NCBI RefSeq assembly: GCF_049800775.1
Contig: NZ_JBNAFR010000001.1
Location: forward strand, 959,047-1,023,046
Source: Dinoroseobacter sp049800775
GTDB taxonomy: Bacteria; Pseudomonadota; Alphaproteobacteria; Rhodobacterales; Rhodobacteraceae
DNA length: 64,000 bases
Direction: 5' to 3'
Below the pieces are notes generated by a model, which ran no database searches, had not been told where the DNA came from, and saw only the letters and a list, made by a program, of their open reading frames with translations. A program made the translations under genes and the position numbers. Shown here piece after piece: positions 8,796 to 17,858 of the stretch (position 1 is its first letter; the number at the start of each line of letters is the position of its first letter).

Positions 8796-10271
8796 ATGCC
8801 GCAAAAGCTCCCGCCCGTCTCTTCCCTGCGCCGGATCGCCCTGACGGCGGGCCTCCTGCTGGCCGCGCAGGGCCCGGCACTGGCTCAGGACGGGGCCATC
8901 GTGAAGCAATTCGACGATGGCGGGATCTATGAGGGGACCTTTGTCGACGGGCTGCAGGACGGGGTCGGCACCTATACGCTCCCCAATGGCTATGTCTATT
9001 CCGGCGAATGGGTCCGGGGCGAGATCCGCGGACAGGGCGAGGCCCGCTTCCCCAATGGCTCGGTCTATGTGGGCAGCTTCGTGAAGGGCAAACCCGAGGG
9101 GCAGGGCCGGATCACCTATCCCGATGGCGCGACCTTCGAAGGCGACTGGGTCGATGGCCGGATGACCGGAGACGGCACGGCGAGCTATGCCGATGGCGCG
9201 CTCTATACCGGCTCCTTCCTCAATGGCCGCCAGAACGGTCCGGGCCGGATGGAGGCCGCGGACGGCTATATCTATGACGGAGACTGGGTCGACGGCGTGA
9301 TGCAGGGCCAGGCCCGGATCACCTATGCCGATGGCGCGGTCTATGAAGGCGCGGTCGTGGCGGGCGAGCGCACCGGATCGGGCCGACTGACCCGGCCGGA
9401 CGGGCTCGATTACAATGGCGAATGGGCGAATGGCCAGTTCAACGGACAGGGGCGCCTGATCCAGCCCAATGGCGACATCTATGAAGGCACGCTGGTCAAT
9501 GGGTTGCTGCAGGGCGAAGGCACCATGATCTATGCCAGCGGGTTGCGCTATATCGGTAGCTTCGCCGATGATCAGCGCCACGGACAAGGCGTGTTCGAAG
9601 GCCCCGATGGCTACCGCTACGAAGGCAGTTGGGTCGAGGGCAAGATCGAGGGCGAAGGCACCGTCGTCTATCCCGACGGCTCGCGCTATGTGGGCAGCTT
9701 TGTGGACGAGAAGCCCCATGGCACGGGCCAGATCACCTATCCCGACGGCTCCACCTATGCGGGCACCTGGGTCGCGGGCGTGATCGAGGGCGACGGCGTG
9801 GCGCGCTATGCCAATGGGATCGTCTATGAAGGCCAGTTCCGCAACGCGTTGACGGACGGGACCGGCACGATCACCTATCCCAACGGCTACAGCTATACCG
9901 GCGGCTGGGTCGCGGGCGAGAAGGAGGGCGAAGGCACCGCCACCTATCCCGACGGCTCGGTCTATAGCGGCGCGTTTCGGGGCGGAATGCGCGAGGGCGA
10001 GGGCGTGGTCGTGCTTGCGGATGGGTTTCGCTACGAGGGCAACTGGACAGGCGGCGAGATCAACGGCTTTGGCCGCGCCACCTATGCCAATGGCGATGTC
10101 TATGTGGGCACGTTCGAAGGCGGCAAACGCTCGGGCCAGGGCACGCTGACCTATGTGGGTGGGCAGGTCGAATCCGGCGAGTGGCAGAATGGCGCGCTGT
10201 TGCGCAATGGCGGCGAAGCACCTCCCAGCCCCGCCACCCAGGATGACGACGCGGCCACGCCGACCGAGTAA
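8796..10271 (+). CDS. Exported MORN-repeat protein, 18 repeats
   Basis: A 491-residue protein with a Sec signal peptide (MPQKLPPVSSLRRIALTAGL, cleavage near ALAQ), then about 18 contiguous 23-residue MORN repeats from residue ~46 to ~460. Each follows the pattern Y-x-G-x-(W/F)-x-x-G-x-x-x-G-x-G-x-x-x-Y-x-(D/N)-G. A nineteenth, degenerate unit and a short acidic tail follow. MORN repeats form long beta-hairpin solenoids and usually serve as scaffolds; no catalytic domain is attached. The periplasmic or surface location is inferred from the signal. It is divergent from nadE and convergent with phrB. Confidence 0.92.
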   Translation: MPQKLPPVSSLRRIALTAGLLLAAQGPALAQDGAIVKQFDDGGIYEGTFVDGLQDGVGTYTLPNGYVYSGEWVRGEIRGQGEARFPNGSVYVGSFVKGKPEGQGRITYPDGATFEGDWVDGRMTGDGTASYADGALYTGSFLNGRQNGPGRMEAADGYIYDGDWVDGVMQGQARITYADGAVYEGAVVAGERTGSGRLTRPDGLDYNGEWANGQFNGQGRLIQPNGDIYEGTLVNGLLQGEGTMIYASGLRYIGSFADDQRHGQGVFEGPDGYRYEGSWVEGKIEGEGTVVYPDGSRYVGSFVDEKPHGTGQITYPDGSTYAGTWVAGVIEGDGVARYANGIVYEGQFRNALTDGTGTITYPNGYSYTGGWVAGEKEGEGTATYPDGSVYSGAFRGGMREGEGVVVLADGFRYEGNWTGGEINGFGRATYANGDVYVGTFEGGKRSGQGTLTYVGGQVESGEWQNGALLRNGGEAPPSPATQDDDAATPTE

Positions 10272-10277
10272 CCCCGC

Positions 10278-11810
10278 CTAGATCCGTTCGCCCCGGTCGA
10301 GCCGCGCCAGCAGGTCGTCGGCCTCGGCCAAGACGGTCTCGCGGCGGGTCTCATCCATCCGGTCAAAGGTCCGGTACATCTGCGCCATGCGGGGATTGCC
10401 CTCGAACTTCGCGCGATGCCGGATCAGGAACTGCCAATAGAGCAGGTTGAACGGGCAGGCCCCCTCGCCCGTCTTCTGCTTCACCTTGTAGGCGCAGGAT
10501 TTGCAGTAATTCGACATCCGGTCGATATAGGCGCCGCTCGACACGTAAGGTTTTGAGCCCAGCACCCCGCCATCGGCAAACTGGCTCATGCCGATGACAT
10601 TCGGCGCCTCAACCCACTCGTAGGCATCTGCATAGACCGCGAGATACCACTCATGCACCGCCGCCGGATCGATCCCGGCCAAGAGCGCGAAATTGCCCGT
10701 CACCATCAGCCGCTGGATATGGTGGGCATAGGCCTCGTCCCGGGTCTGGCCGACCGCCTGCGAGATACAATGCATATCCGTGTCGGCATCCCAATAGAAG
10801 GCCGGCAAGGGCCGGTCATGGCCCAGCGCGTTGCGCCGCGTATACTCCGGGCCTTCGCGGAAATAGATCCCGCGCATGTATTCCCGCCAGCCGATGATCT
10901 GGCGAATGAACCCCTCCACCGCGTTGAGCGGCGCGGTTCCGTCCCTGTAGGCGGCCTCCGCCGCGTCACAGGCCGCGCGCCAATCCAGCAAACCCGCATT
11001 GATGTATTGCGCGATCACCGCGTGGTAGAGAAACCGGTTCTCCGACAGCATCGCGTCCTGGTAATCCCCGAATTTCGTAAGCGCATGCCGGATGAAGTGA
11101 TCCAGCGCCTGCTGGGCCTGCTCTGCATCGGTGGCGAACCAGAAGGGCGTGAGCTCTCCGAAATTCTCGCCGAAACGGGCCGCGACAAGGGTAAGCACCT
11201 CTTCGGTGACCGCATCGGGGGCAAAACGCAGCGGCCCCTCGAAGGCCACATCCTCGGGTGCAGGTTTACGGTTGTCGTGGTCGTAGTTCCACTTGCCGCC
11301 CTCGGGCTTGTCCCCCTCCATCAGGTAGCCTGTCTTGCGCCGCATTTCGCGATAGAAATACTCCATCCGGAGCTGCTTGCGCCCCTCGGCCCAGGCATCG
11401 AATTCCGCGTGGCTGGCCAGAAACCGCGTGTCGGGCATCTGGTGGACCGGCAGCGGGCAATCCTCCAACGCCGAGATGAGCCGCCATTCCCCGGGCTCCG
11501 TGGCGATGACCTCGGTCGCGCCCAGCGCGTCGGCCCGGCGGAGAAGCTCTCCGGGGATCGACTGCGTATTCTCCGGATCCTCCAGCTCGGTATAGGCGAC
11601 GGTCCAGCCCTGATCGCGCAGCCGGGCCGCGAATTTCCGCATGGCGGCAAAGAGGAAGGCGATCTTCTTGGGATGGTGGGGCACGTAGGAGGCCTCGTCC
11701 ATCACCTCCGCCATGACCACCACGTCGCGGCCAGCCTCCGCCTCGGCGAGGGCGGCGATCTGGGGTGAGAGCTGGTCGCCGAGGATCAGGATCAGTCGCG
11801 GCGCGCTCAC
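10278..11810 (-). CDS. phrB: Iron-sulfur (6-4) photolyase / FeS-BCP cryptochrome-photolyase protein
   Basis: A 510-residue flavoprotein of the prokaryotic (6-4) photolyase family (the Agrobacterium PhrB type), which repairs UV (6-4) photoproducts using light and carries a [4Fe-4S] cluster. The N-terminal antenna domain begins RLILILGDQLSPQ. The four cluster cysteines are visible in DMHCISQ, NYCKSCAYK and GACPFN, and the FAD-domain segments VEGFIRQIIGWREYMRG and EWVEAPNVIGMSQFADGG are present. It starts with GTG at 11810, overlapping the stop of the SDR gene (GTGA), so the two are translationally coupled. Length matches the family. Repair versus purely signalling function is not decided by sequence. 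Confidence 0.9.
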   Translation of the reverse strand: MSAPRLILILGDQLSPQIAALAEAEAGRDVVVMAEVMDEASYVPHHPKKIAFLFAAMRKFAARLRDQGWTVAYTELEDPENTQSIPGELLRRADALGATEVIATEPGEWRLISALEDCPLPVHQMPDTRFLASHAEFDAWAEGRKQLRMEYFYREMRRKTGYLMEGDKPEGGKWNYDHDNRKPAPEDVAFEGPLRFAPDAVTEEVLTLVAARFGENFGELTPFWFATDAEQAQQALDHFIRHALTKFGDYQDAMLSENRFLYHAVIAQYINAGLLDWRAACDAAEAAYRDGTAPLNAVEGFIRQIIGWREYMRGIYFREGPEYTRRNALGHDRPLPAFYWDADTDMHCISQAVGQTRDEAYAHHIQRLMVTGNFALLAGIDPAAVHEWYLAVYADAYEWVEAPNVIGMSQFADGGVLGSKPYVSSGAYIDRMSNYCKSCAYKVKQKTGEGACPFNLLYWQFLIRHRAKFEGNPRMAQMYRTFDRMDETRRETVLAEADDLLARLDRGERI

Positions 11811-12472
11811 CAGGGCACCTCGGCCCCGGACCAGTCGAAGAACTGCCCCGTCTGGGCCGCGCCCACCCCGTCCATGACCCGGACCAGATTTGCCGCAGCC
11901 TCGGCCGGCGGGACGGACGGGTGGCGGCCGAGATACTTGGCCGTGAAGGGCGTCGCGACCGTGCCCGGATGCAGGCAGACCACCGCGGCCTCGCGATGGG
12001 TGCGCGCGATTTCGATCGCCGCCGTGTGGACCAACTGGTTCACTGCCGCCTTCGCCGCGCGGTAGCTGTACCATCCGCCCAGCCGGTTATCCCCGATCGA
12101 TCCGACCCGCGCCGAGAGCACCGCAAAGACCGCAGGACGGTCCTTGGGCAAGAGCCGTTGCGCATGGCGCAACACCAGCGCAGGCCCCGCTGCGTTCACC
12201 AAGAACTGGTCCAAAAGGGCCTGCGGCGTGAGGTCGCGCAGGGATTTTTCGGGGGCAGAACCGGCAATTTCCAAGGCACCGGTCGCCACGATCACCCGGT
12301 CGAACACCCCCTCCAGCGCGCCGAGCTGGGTGTCGACCGCTGCTGCGTCCGTGACATCGAAGCCCGTCTCACTCCTGGACAGACCTATGATTTCATGTGT
12401 TTTTTCGAGCTCGACCTGCAACGCGGCACCGATACCGCCCGAATTGCCGAGGATCAGCGCGCGCGGGGCCAT
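11807..12472 (-). CDS. Short-chain dehydrogenase/reductase (CsgA-like SDR)
   Basis: A 221-residue classical SDR. The Rossmann glycine motif is ALILGNSGGIGAAL, and the catalytic Y-x-x-x-K is in YRAAKAAVNQ, with the upstream serine in LSARVGSIGDN. The start at 12472 (MAPRALILGN) follows AAGGAGA; an upstream ATG at 12490 is less likely. It is the first gene of a coupled pair with phrB. SDR genes are often found beside photolyases in this group, but the substrate is unknown. Confidence 0.88.
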   Translation of the reverse strand: MAPRALILGNSGGIGAALQVELEKTHEIIGLSRSETGFDVTDAAAVDTQLGALEGVFDRVIVATGALEIAGSAPEKSLRDLTPQALLDQFLVNAAGPALVLRHAQRLLPKDRPAVFAVLSARVGSIGDNRLGGWYSYRAAKAAVNQLVHTAAIEIARTHREAAVVCLHPGTVATPFTAKYLGRHPSVPPAEAAANLVRVMDGVGAAQTGQFFDWSGAEVPW

Positions 12473-12597
12473 AGCGTCTCTCCTTGTCATCGGCGTGACA
12501 CTTAGGTCGCAGCGGCAATCTGCCGAGGGCTTTTATTAAGGAATTCAGAGTAGCCTTTCAGAAGGCTGAGGGAGGTAATGTAGAGTGAGACTGACGA

Positions 12598-13395
12598 ATG
12601 ACCAGACTATTCATTGCCGCGCTCGCATCCCTGTTGCTTGGGGCTCCTGCGTCCGCGATTGAGCTACACCTTCTGAGAAGTTTCCCGTCCGACGGCCCCT
12701 CGGGCCTTGCCTATGATCGCAATTTCTGCGGCCTTTGGGTTGCGAACGAGACCGGCACGGTCCGGCTCATCGATCTCTGGGGCAACGAGGTGCGCAGCTT
12801 CGAAGCGCCGCTTCACCGGGTTGATGCGGTCGCCGTCGAAGGTGACCACCTGCTGATTTCTGACGGCTCGGGCCTCTATCAACGGGTCTCGCGCGAGGGC
12901 AAGGCCCTTGGCGAGCCGTTCCGGCTGTCCCTGACCCTGAGGGATACGGACGGCCTTTATGTGGACAATAGCAGTTCGGACTACTGGGTCGCGGATGACA
13001 CGGCGGCCGAGATCGTGCAGATCCGTCAGGATGGTACCACGGTGCGCCGCCTGATCGGCTATATGCAGAGCCCGCAACTGATGGAGCCTCAGGGCATCAC
13101 CCAGGACCCGGTCCATGGCACGATCCTCGTGGTGGATGACGCCGATGCGTCCGACAGCCTGTTCGAGTTCGATGCCGATGGCGTGCTGCAATCGGTGACC
13201 TCCCTGCAGTTTGCCGGGAATGACGCCGAGGGGGTCACGATCAATGCCGAGGGCACCCAGGTCTATGTGGCCTTTGACGAGGGCGGCGTGATCGCGGTCT
13301 TCGACTACAGCCCCACAAGTGTGGGGTCGTTTGGCGAAGCGCTGCCGTCGGCCTGCATGATTTCCAGCTTGGAATTCGCGGAGCCGCCCGTATAA
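12598..13395 (+). CDS. Exported SdiA-regulated-like / NHL-type propeller protein
   Basis: A 265-residue protein with a Sec signal (MTRLFIAALASLLLGAPASA). The mature part has repeating blade-like segments such as GPSGLAYDRNFCGLWVAN, TDGLYVDNSSSDYWVADD, EPQGITQDPVHGTILVVDD and AEGVTINAEGTQVYVAFDE, which fit a six-bladed beta-propeller. The closest named family I can suggest is the SdiA-regulated domain, with esterase-like activity possible but unproven. It lies just before the leu leader but probably has its own promoter. Fold-level recognition only. Confidence 0.65.
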   Translation: MTRLFIAALASLLLGAPASAIELHLLRSFPSDGPSGLAYDRNFCGLWVANETGTVRLIDLWGNEVRSFEAPLHRVDAVAVEGDHLLISDGSGLYQRVSREGKALGEPFRLSLTLRDTDGLYVDNSSSDYWVADDTAAEIVQIRQDGTTVRRLIGYMQSPQLMEPQGITQDPVHGTILVVDDADASDSLFEFDADGVLQSVTSLQFAGNDAEGVTINAEGTQVYVAFDEGGVIAVFDYSPTSVGSFGEALPSACMISSLEFAEPPV

Positions 13396-13403
13396 AGGGG
13401 CCC

Positions 13404-13496
13404 ATGACGCTGCAAACCGCCTCTGACACGATGTTGCCGCGCGCCATGACCGGCGCGCGCCTTCCTGCACGTCTCCTTCTTCTTAGCCGCCTCTGA
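13404..13496 (+). CDS. leuL: Leucine-rich leader peptide of leuA (attenuation)
   Basis: A 30-codon open frame starting MTLQTASDTMLPR at 13404, with AAGGGG just upstream, and ending RLPARLLLLSRL before TGA. Four consecutive leucine codons and further Leu codons near the end are the hallmark of a leucine attenuator leader. The stop codon sits inside the 5' arm of the following hairpin, as expected if ribosome position controls RNA folding. Later in-frame ATGs at 13431 and 13446 could give shorter forms. No homologue was checked; the call rests on codon content, position and structure. Confidence 0.78.
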   Translation: MTLQTASDTMLPRAMTGARLPARLLLLSRL

Positions 13497-13525
13497 GCGT
13501 GCCGTACGGCGCGACCGCTCAGAGG
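13490..13525 (+). promoter_or_regulatory. Attenuator-type hairpin upstream of leuA
   Basis: A perfect 10-bp stem (CCTCTGAGCG with CGCTCAGAGG) with a 16-base, G+C-rich loop begins in the last codons of the leader peptide. No long T-run follows, so it is more likely an antiterminator/protector or translation-controlling structure than a simple terminator. leuA starts 55 bases downstream. Confidence 0.65.
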
Positions 13526-13579
13526 TATTCGCTGCGCCACTTCGCGACAGAGACAAACGGCTAAATCAAGAGACATCCC

Positions 13580-15157
13580 ATGACCGACAAGACGAAACAG
13601 GACCGCGTGTTGATTTTCGACACGACCTTGCGCGACGGCGAGCAGAGCCCCGGCGCCACCATGACCCATGATGAGAAGCTGGAGATCGCCGGTCTGCTCG
13701 ACGAAATGGGGGTCGATATCATCGAAGCGGGCTTCCCCATCGCCTCGGATGGCGACTTTGCTGCGGTGAGCGAGATCGCCAAGAACGCCCAGAACTCCGT
13801 GATCTGCGGGCTGGCGCGGGCGAATTTCAAGGATATCGACCGCTGCTGGGAGGCAGTGCGCCACGCCCGCCAGCCCCGGATCCACACCTTTATCGGCACC
13901 TCGCCCCTGCACCGGGCGATCCCGAACCTGACCATGGACGAGATGGCGGATCGGATCCACGACACGGTTACCCATGCGCGCAACCTCTGCGACAATGTCC
14001 AATGGTCCCCCATGGACGCCACGCGCACCGAGTATGACTATCTTTGCCGGGTGATCGAGATCGCGATCAAGGCCGGGGCCACCACCATCAACATCCCCGA
14101 CACTGTGGGCTACACCGCCCCGCGCGAAAGCGCGGACCTGATCGCGCGGCTGATCGGCGACATCCCCGGCGCGGGGGACGTCACCTTTGCCACCCATTGC
14201 CACAACGATCTGGGCATGGCGACCGCCAACGCCCTGGCCGCCGTGGATGCGGGCGCGCGCCAGATCGAGTGCACAATCAACGGCTTGGGCGAGCGCGCGG
14301 GCAACACCGCGCTGGAAGAGGTCGTCATGGCACTGCGCGTGCGCAATGACATCATGCCCTACCAGACCGGCATCGACACGCAGAAGATCATGAACATCTC
14401 CCGCCGGGTCGCCTCAGTCTCGGGCTTTGCGGTCCAGTTCAACAAGGCGATCGTCGGCAAGAACGCCTTCGCCCATGAGAGCGGGATTCACCAGGACGGC
14501 ATGCTCAAGAATGCCGAGACCTTCGAGATCATGCGTCCCGAGGATATCGGCCTCAGCGAAACCAACCTGGTCATGGGCAAGCATTCCGGTCGTGCGGCCC
14601 TGCGCGCCAAGCTGTCCGATCTGGGCTATGAGCTGGGCGACAACCAGCTCAAGGATGTGTTTGTCCGGTTCAAGGCCTTGGCCGACCGCAAGAAAGAGAT
14701 CTATGACGAGGATCTCGTGGCGCTGATGGGCGAGGCCAGCACGGATCCCGCCCGCGAGCGGCTGCAGGTCAAATTCCTGCGGGTGATCTGCGGCACCGAG
14801 GCACCGCAATCGGCGGATCTGACCCTGACCGTGGATGGTGTCGACACCCAGATGACGGCCCAGGGCGATGGTCCGGTGGACGCGACCTTCAACGCGGTGA
14901 AGGCCCTGTTCCCCCATGCCGCGCGGCTGCAGCTCTATCAGGTGCACGCGGTCACCGAAGGCACCGACGCCCAGGCCACCGTCACCGTCCGGCTGGAGGA
15001 AGATGGTCGTATCGTCTCGGGCCAGGCGGCGGATACGGACACGGTGGTGGCCTCGGCCAAGGCCTATGTTCAGGCGCTGAACCGTCTGCTGGTGCGGCGC
15101 GAAAAGACGCCCGAAGGCAGCGACCGGCGCGAGGTGTCATACAAGGATGTGAGCTGA
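13580..15157 (+). CDS. leuA: 2-isopropylmalate synthase
   Basis: Condenses acetyl-CoA with 2-oxoisovalerate, the first committed step of leucine synthesis. The 525-residue protein has the catalytic TIM barrel (FDTTLRDGEQSPGATM near residue 15 and the metal-binding THCHNDLGMATANALA near 210), the linker with HESGIHQDGML, and the C-terminal leucine-binding regulatory domain (about residues 390-510). Length and order match the bacterial LeuA of about 510-525 residues. Two controls are therefore likely: leucine feedback on the enzyme and attenuation through the leader at 13404-13525. Confidence 0.96.
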   Translation: MTDKTKQDRVLIFDTTLRDGEQSPGATMTHDEKLEIAGLLDEMGVDIIEAGFPIASDGDFAAVSEIAKNAQNSVICGLARANFKDIDRCWEAVRHARQPRIHTFIGTSPLHRAIPNLTMDEMADRIHDTVTHARNLCDNVQWSPMDATRTEYDYLCRVIEIAIKAGATTINIPDTVGYTAPRESADLIARLIGDIPGAGDVTFATHCHNDLGMATANALAAVDAGARQIECTINGLGERAGNTALEEVVMALRVRNDIMPYQTGIDTQKIMNISRRVASVSGFAVQFNKAIVGKNAFAHESGIHQDGMLKNAETFEIMRPEDIGLSETNLVMGKHSGRAALRAKLSDLGYELGDNQLKDVFVRFKALADRKKEIYDEDLVALMGEASTDPARERLQVKFLRVICGTEAPQSADLTLTVDGVDTQMTAQGDGPVDATFNAVKALFPHAARLQLYQVHAVTEGTDAQATVTVRLEEDGRIVSGQAADTDTVVASAKAYVQALNRLLVRREKTPEGSDRREVSYKDVS

Positions 15158-15353
15158 CCGGGCCCAAGACCGACGACGGCGGGCCATCCCGGCCCCCGTC
15201 AAGACCCCGCCCCTTCGGCTTGGCCTGATGGCGGAAAGCTGCCATAGGCTGGGGGAATGGGTCTTTACCCGCTGCGGTGCAGCGGTCATTAAGACGTGCA
15301 CCTCGGCGCGCCCGAGTCTGTGCCAAGGATTCTAGACGTGGGGTAGGCGGGCA

Positions 15354-16391
15354 ATGGCAGGTGGCTTTTCGCTCTTTTCAACGGATATGGCGATCGACCT
15401 CGGAACGGCGAACACGCTGGTCTATGTCAAAGGCAAGGGCATCATCCTGAATGAGCCCTCCGTGGTGGCCTATCACGTCAAAGACGGCAAGAAGCAGGTT
15501 CTGGCCGTGGGCGAAGACGCCAAAATGATGCTGGGCCGGACGCCCGGTTCGATCGAGGCGATCCGTCCCATGCGCGAGGGTGTGATCGCCGATTTCGACG
15601 TGGCCGAAGAGATGATCAAGCATTTCATCCGCAAGGTGCACCGCCGGACGTTTTTCTCGAAACCCAAAATCATCGTCTGTGTCCCCCATGGCGCCACCCC
15701 GGTGGAGAAACGCGCGATCCGCGATTCCGTGCTCAAGGCGGGTGCGCGGCGCGCGGGTCTGATCGCCGAACCCATCGCGGCGGCCATTGGCGCGGGCATG
15801 CCGATCACCGATCCGACAGGCTCCATGGTGGTGGATATCGGTGGCGGGACCACCGAGGTCGCGGTGCTCAGCCTCGGCGATATCGTCTATGCGCGCTCGG
15901 TTCGCGTGGGTGGCGACCGCATGGATGAGGCGATCATCAACTACCTGCGCCGCCAGCAGAACCTCCTGATCGGGGAGGCGACCGCAGAGCGCATCAAGAC
16001 CTCCATCGGGACGTCGCGGATGCCCGATGACGGGCGCGGGGCGACGATCCATATTCGCGGCCGTGACCTTCTGAACGGGGTGCCGAAAGAGGCCGAGCTC
16101 AATCAGGCGCAGGTCGCCGAGGCGCTGGCCGAGCCGGTGCAGCAGATCTGCGAGGCGGTGATGACCGCGCTTGAAGCGACCCCGCCGGATCTGGCCGCGG
16201 ATATCGTGGATCGCGGCGTGATGCTGACCGGGGGCGGCGCGCTACTGGGTGAGCTGGATCTTGCCCTGCGCGAGCAGACCGGCCTGCCCATTTCTATTGC
16301 CGACGAGTCGCTGAATTGTGTAGCCTTGGGCACAGGCAAGGCACTGGAATACGAGAAGCAGCTGCGCCACGCGATCGACTACGAAAGCTAA
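15354..16391 (+). CDS. mreB: Rod shape-determining protein MreB
   Basis: Actin-like filament protein that guides lateral wall synthesis on the cytoplasmic face of the inner membrane. The protein has 345 residues. The phosphate-1 loop is in MAIDLGTANTLVYVKGKG, phosphate 2 in MVVDIGGGTTEVAVLSLG, and the adenosine motif in VMLTGGGALLGELDLAL. It is the first gene of a five-gene rod cluster (mreB-mreC-mreD-mrdA-rodA). A gap of 196 bases upstream presumably holds the promoter. Canonical in sequence and length. Confidence 0.97.
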   Translation: MAGGFSLFSTDMAIDLGTANTLVYVKGKGIILNEPSVVAYHVKDGKKQVLAVGEDAKMMLGRTPGSIEAIRPMREGVIADFDVAEEMIKHFIRKVHRRTFFSKPKIIVCVPHGATPVEKRAIRDSVLKAGARRAGLIAEPIAAAIGAGMPITDPTGSMVVDIGGGTTEVAVLSLGDIVYARSVRVGGDRMDEAIINYLRRQQNLLIGEATAERIKTSIGTSRMPDDGRGATIHIRGRDLLNGVPKEAELNQAQVAEALAEPVQQICEAVMTALEATPPDLAADIVDRGVMLTGGGALLGELDLALREQTGLPISIADESLNCVALGTGKALEYEKQLRHAIDYES

Positions 16392-16426
16392 CGCAACCCG
16401 GCGGCACCGCCCGCTGAGGAGGGGCC

Positions 16427-17326
16427 TTGGCACGATACCGCAACGACGACGACAGTTACTTCAAGCCGATCCGCCGTGTGCTGGTCGGCTGTCTCGTTGT
16501 GGGGCTGCTTGGTCTCTTCCTGCTCTGGCGCATCGACAGCCCCCGGGTTGAGCGGATTCGCATGGATATTGTCGAGCGGGTCGTGCCCGGGCTCGACTGG
16601 GCGATGGCGCCGATCACCGGGCTGTCGCGGATGGCCGAGGATTTCCAATCCTATGCCCGGCTCTATGAGCAAAACGAGGAATTGCGCCGCGAATTGCAGC
16701 AGATGAAGGCCTGGCGCGAGGCGGCCTTGCAGCTGGAACAGGAGAATGCCCAGCTCAAGGATCTCAACACCGTGCGGATCGAGCCGGAACTGACCTTTAT
16801 CACCGGCGTGGTCATGGCCGATAGCGGATCGCCCTTTCGCCGCTCGGTGATCCTGAATGTGGGGGCCGAGGATGGGGTTCAGGATGGCTGGGCGACCATG
16901 GATGGCCTGGGCCTCGTGGGGCGGATCGCCGGGACGGGCGAATCCGTGGCGCGCGTTCTGCTCCTGACCGATCCATCGAGCCGCGTGCCCGTGATCCTGC
17001 AACCCTCGGGCCAGCGCGCCATGCTGGTGGGGGACAATTCCGGCACGCCCCTGATCGATTTCATCGAAGCGCCCGAGCAGGTGCGTCCGGGCGACCGGGT
17101 GGTGACCTCGGGCGATGGCGGGCTGTTTCCCGCGGATCTTCTGGCCGGTCAGGTGGCGCGCGCCACGGATGGACGGTTCCGCCTGCGGCTCTCGGCGGAT
17201 TATGAGCGGCTGAAATTCCTGCGCGTGCTGCGCAGCCAGCCGACGCCGCCTCTGCCCGAGGCCGCCCCGATCGACGGCATCGTCACCCCGCCCCTCGCCG
17301 CGCTGGAGGCGCTGGCCGATGGATAG
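16427..17326 (+). CDS. mreC: Rod shape-determining protein MreC
   Basis: Inner-membrane bitopic protein linking MreB filaments to PBP2/RodA in the periplasm. The protein has 299 residues: a short basic N-terminus, a membrane anchor at about residues 19-38, a coiled coil (YEQNEELRRELQQMKAWREA, about 80-110), and the beta-rich MreC domain with PFRRSVILNVGAEDGVQDGW. The start is a TTG at 16427 behind GAGGAGGGG; no ATG in frame gives the expected N-terminus. Its 3' end overlaps the mreD start by 8 bases. Confidence 0.95.
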   Translation: MARYRNDDDSYFKPIRRVLVGCLVVGLLGLFLLWRIDSPRVERIRMDIVERVVPGLDWAMAPITGLSRMAEDFQSYARLYEQNEELRRELQQMKAWREAALQLEQENAQLKDLNTVRIEPELTFITGVVMADSGSPFRRSVILNVGAEDGVQDGWATMDGLGLVGRIAGTGESVARVLLLTDPSSRVPVILQPSGQRAMLVGDNSGTPLIDFIEAPEQVRPGDRVVTSGDGGLFPADLLAGQVARATDGRFRLRLSADYERLKFLRVLRSQPTPPLPEAAPIDGIVTPPLAALEALADG

Positions 17327-17858
17327 CGCGCTCGATCTCCGACGGTGGAGCCTGCGGACCATCTTTGCGCTGATGGTTGCCGTGGTGCTGATCACAGCCC
17401 TATTGCCCCTGCGGGTCGAGGCGCCGCGCTTTCCGGGCCCCGATCTCGTGCTCTGCGTGACGCTGGCCTGGGTGCTGCGGCGGCCCGATGTCCTGCCGGT
17501 GCTGTTTGTTGTGGCGGCGGTCCTGCTTGAGGATTTCCTGTTTCAGCGCCCGCCCGGGCTCTGGGCGCTGCTGGTGCTGATCGGCTCCGAGGTGATCCGG
17601 CGACAGGCCTACCGTGAGGGCGAGATCCCCTTCCTTCTGGAATACGGCATGGTGGCCGCGACGATCACCGGCATGATGGTGGCCGAACGGGTCCTGCTGG
17701 CGGTGGCCTTTGTGCCCCAACCGAGCCTCGGCGCGCATCTGCTGCATCTGGCGACCACCATTGCGATCTATCCGGTCGTGGTCGCGATCAGCGTGTTCGT
17801 GCTCGGGGTGCGCCCGCTCGCCACCGATGGCCCGCGGATCCGGGGGATGCGTCCATGA
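17319..17858 (+). CDS. mreD: Rod shape-determining protein MreD
   Basis: A 179-residue polytopic inner-membrane protein of the elongasome with about five hydrophobic segments, the usual MreD topology. The sequence itself is weakly conserved, so the call rests on size, topology and its place between mreC and mrdA. It overlaps mreC by 8 bases, and the mrdA start overlaps its stop (ATGA), which indicates coupled translation across the cluster. Confidence 0.9.
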   Translation: MDSALDLRRWSLRTIFALMVAVVLITALLPLRVEAPRFPGPDLVLCVTLAWVLRRPDVLPVLFVVAAVLLEDFLFQRPPGLWALLVLIGSEVIRRQAYREGEIPFLLEYGMVAATITGMMVAERVLLAVAFVPQPSLGAHLLHLATTIAIYPVVVAISVFVLGVRPLATDGPRIRGMRP

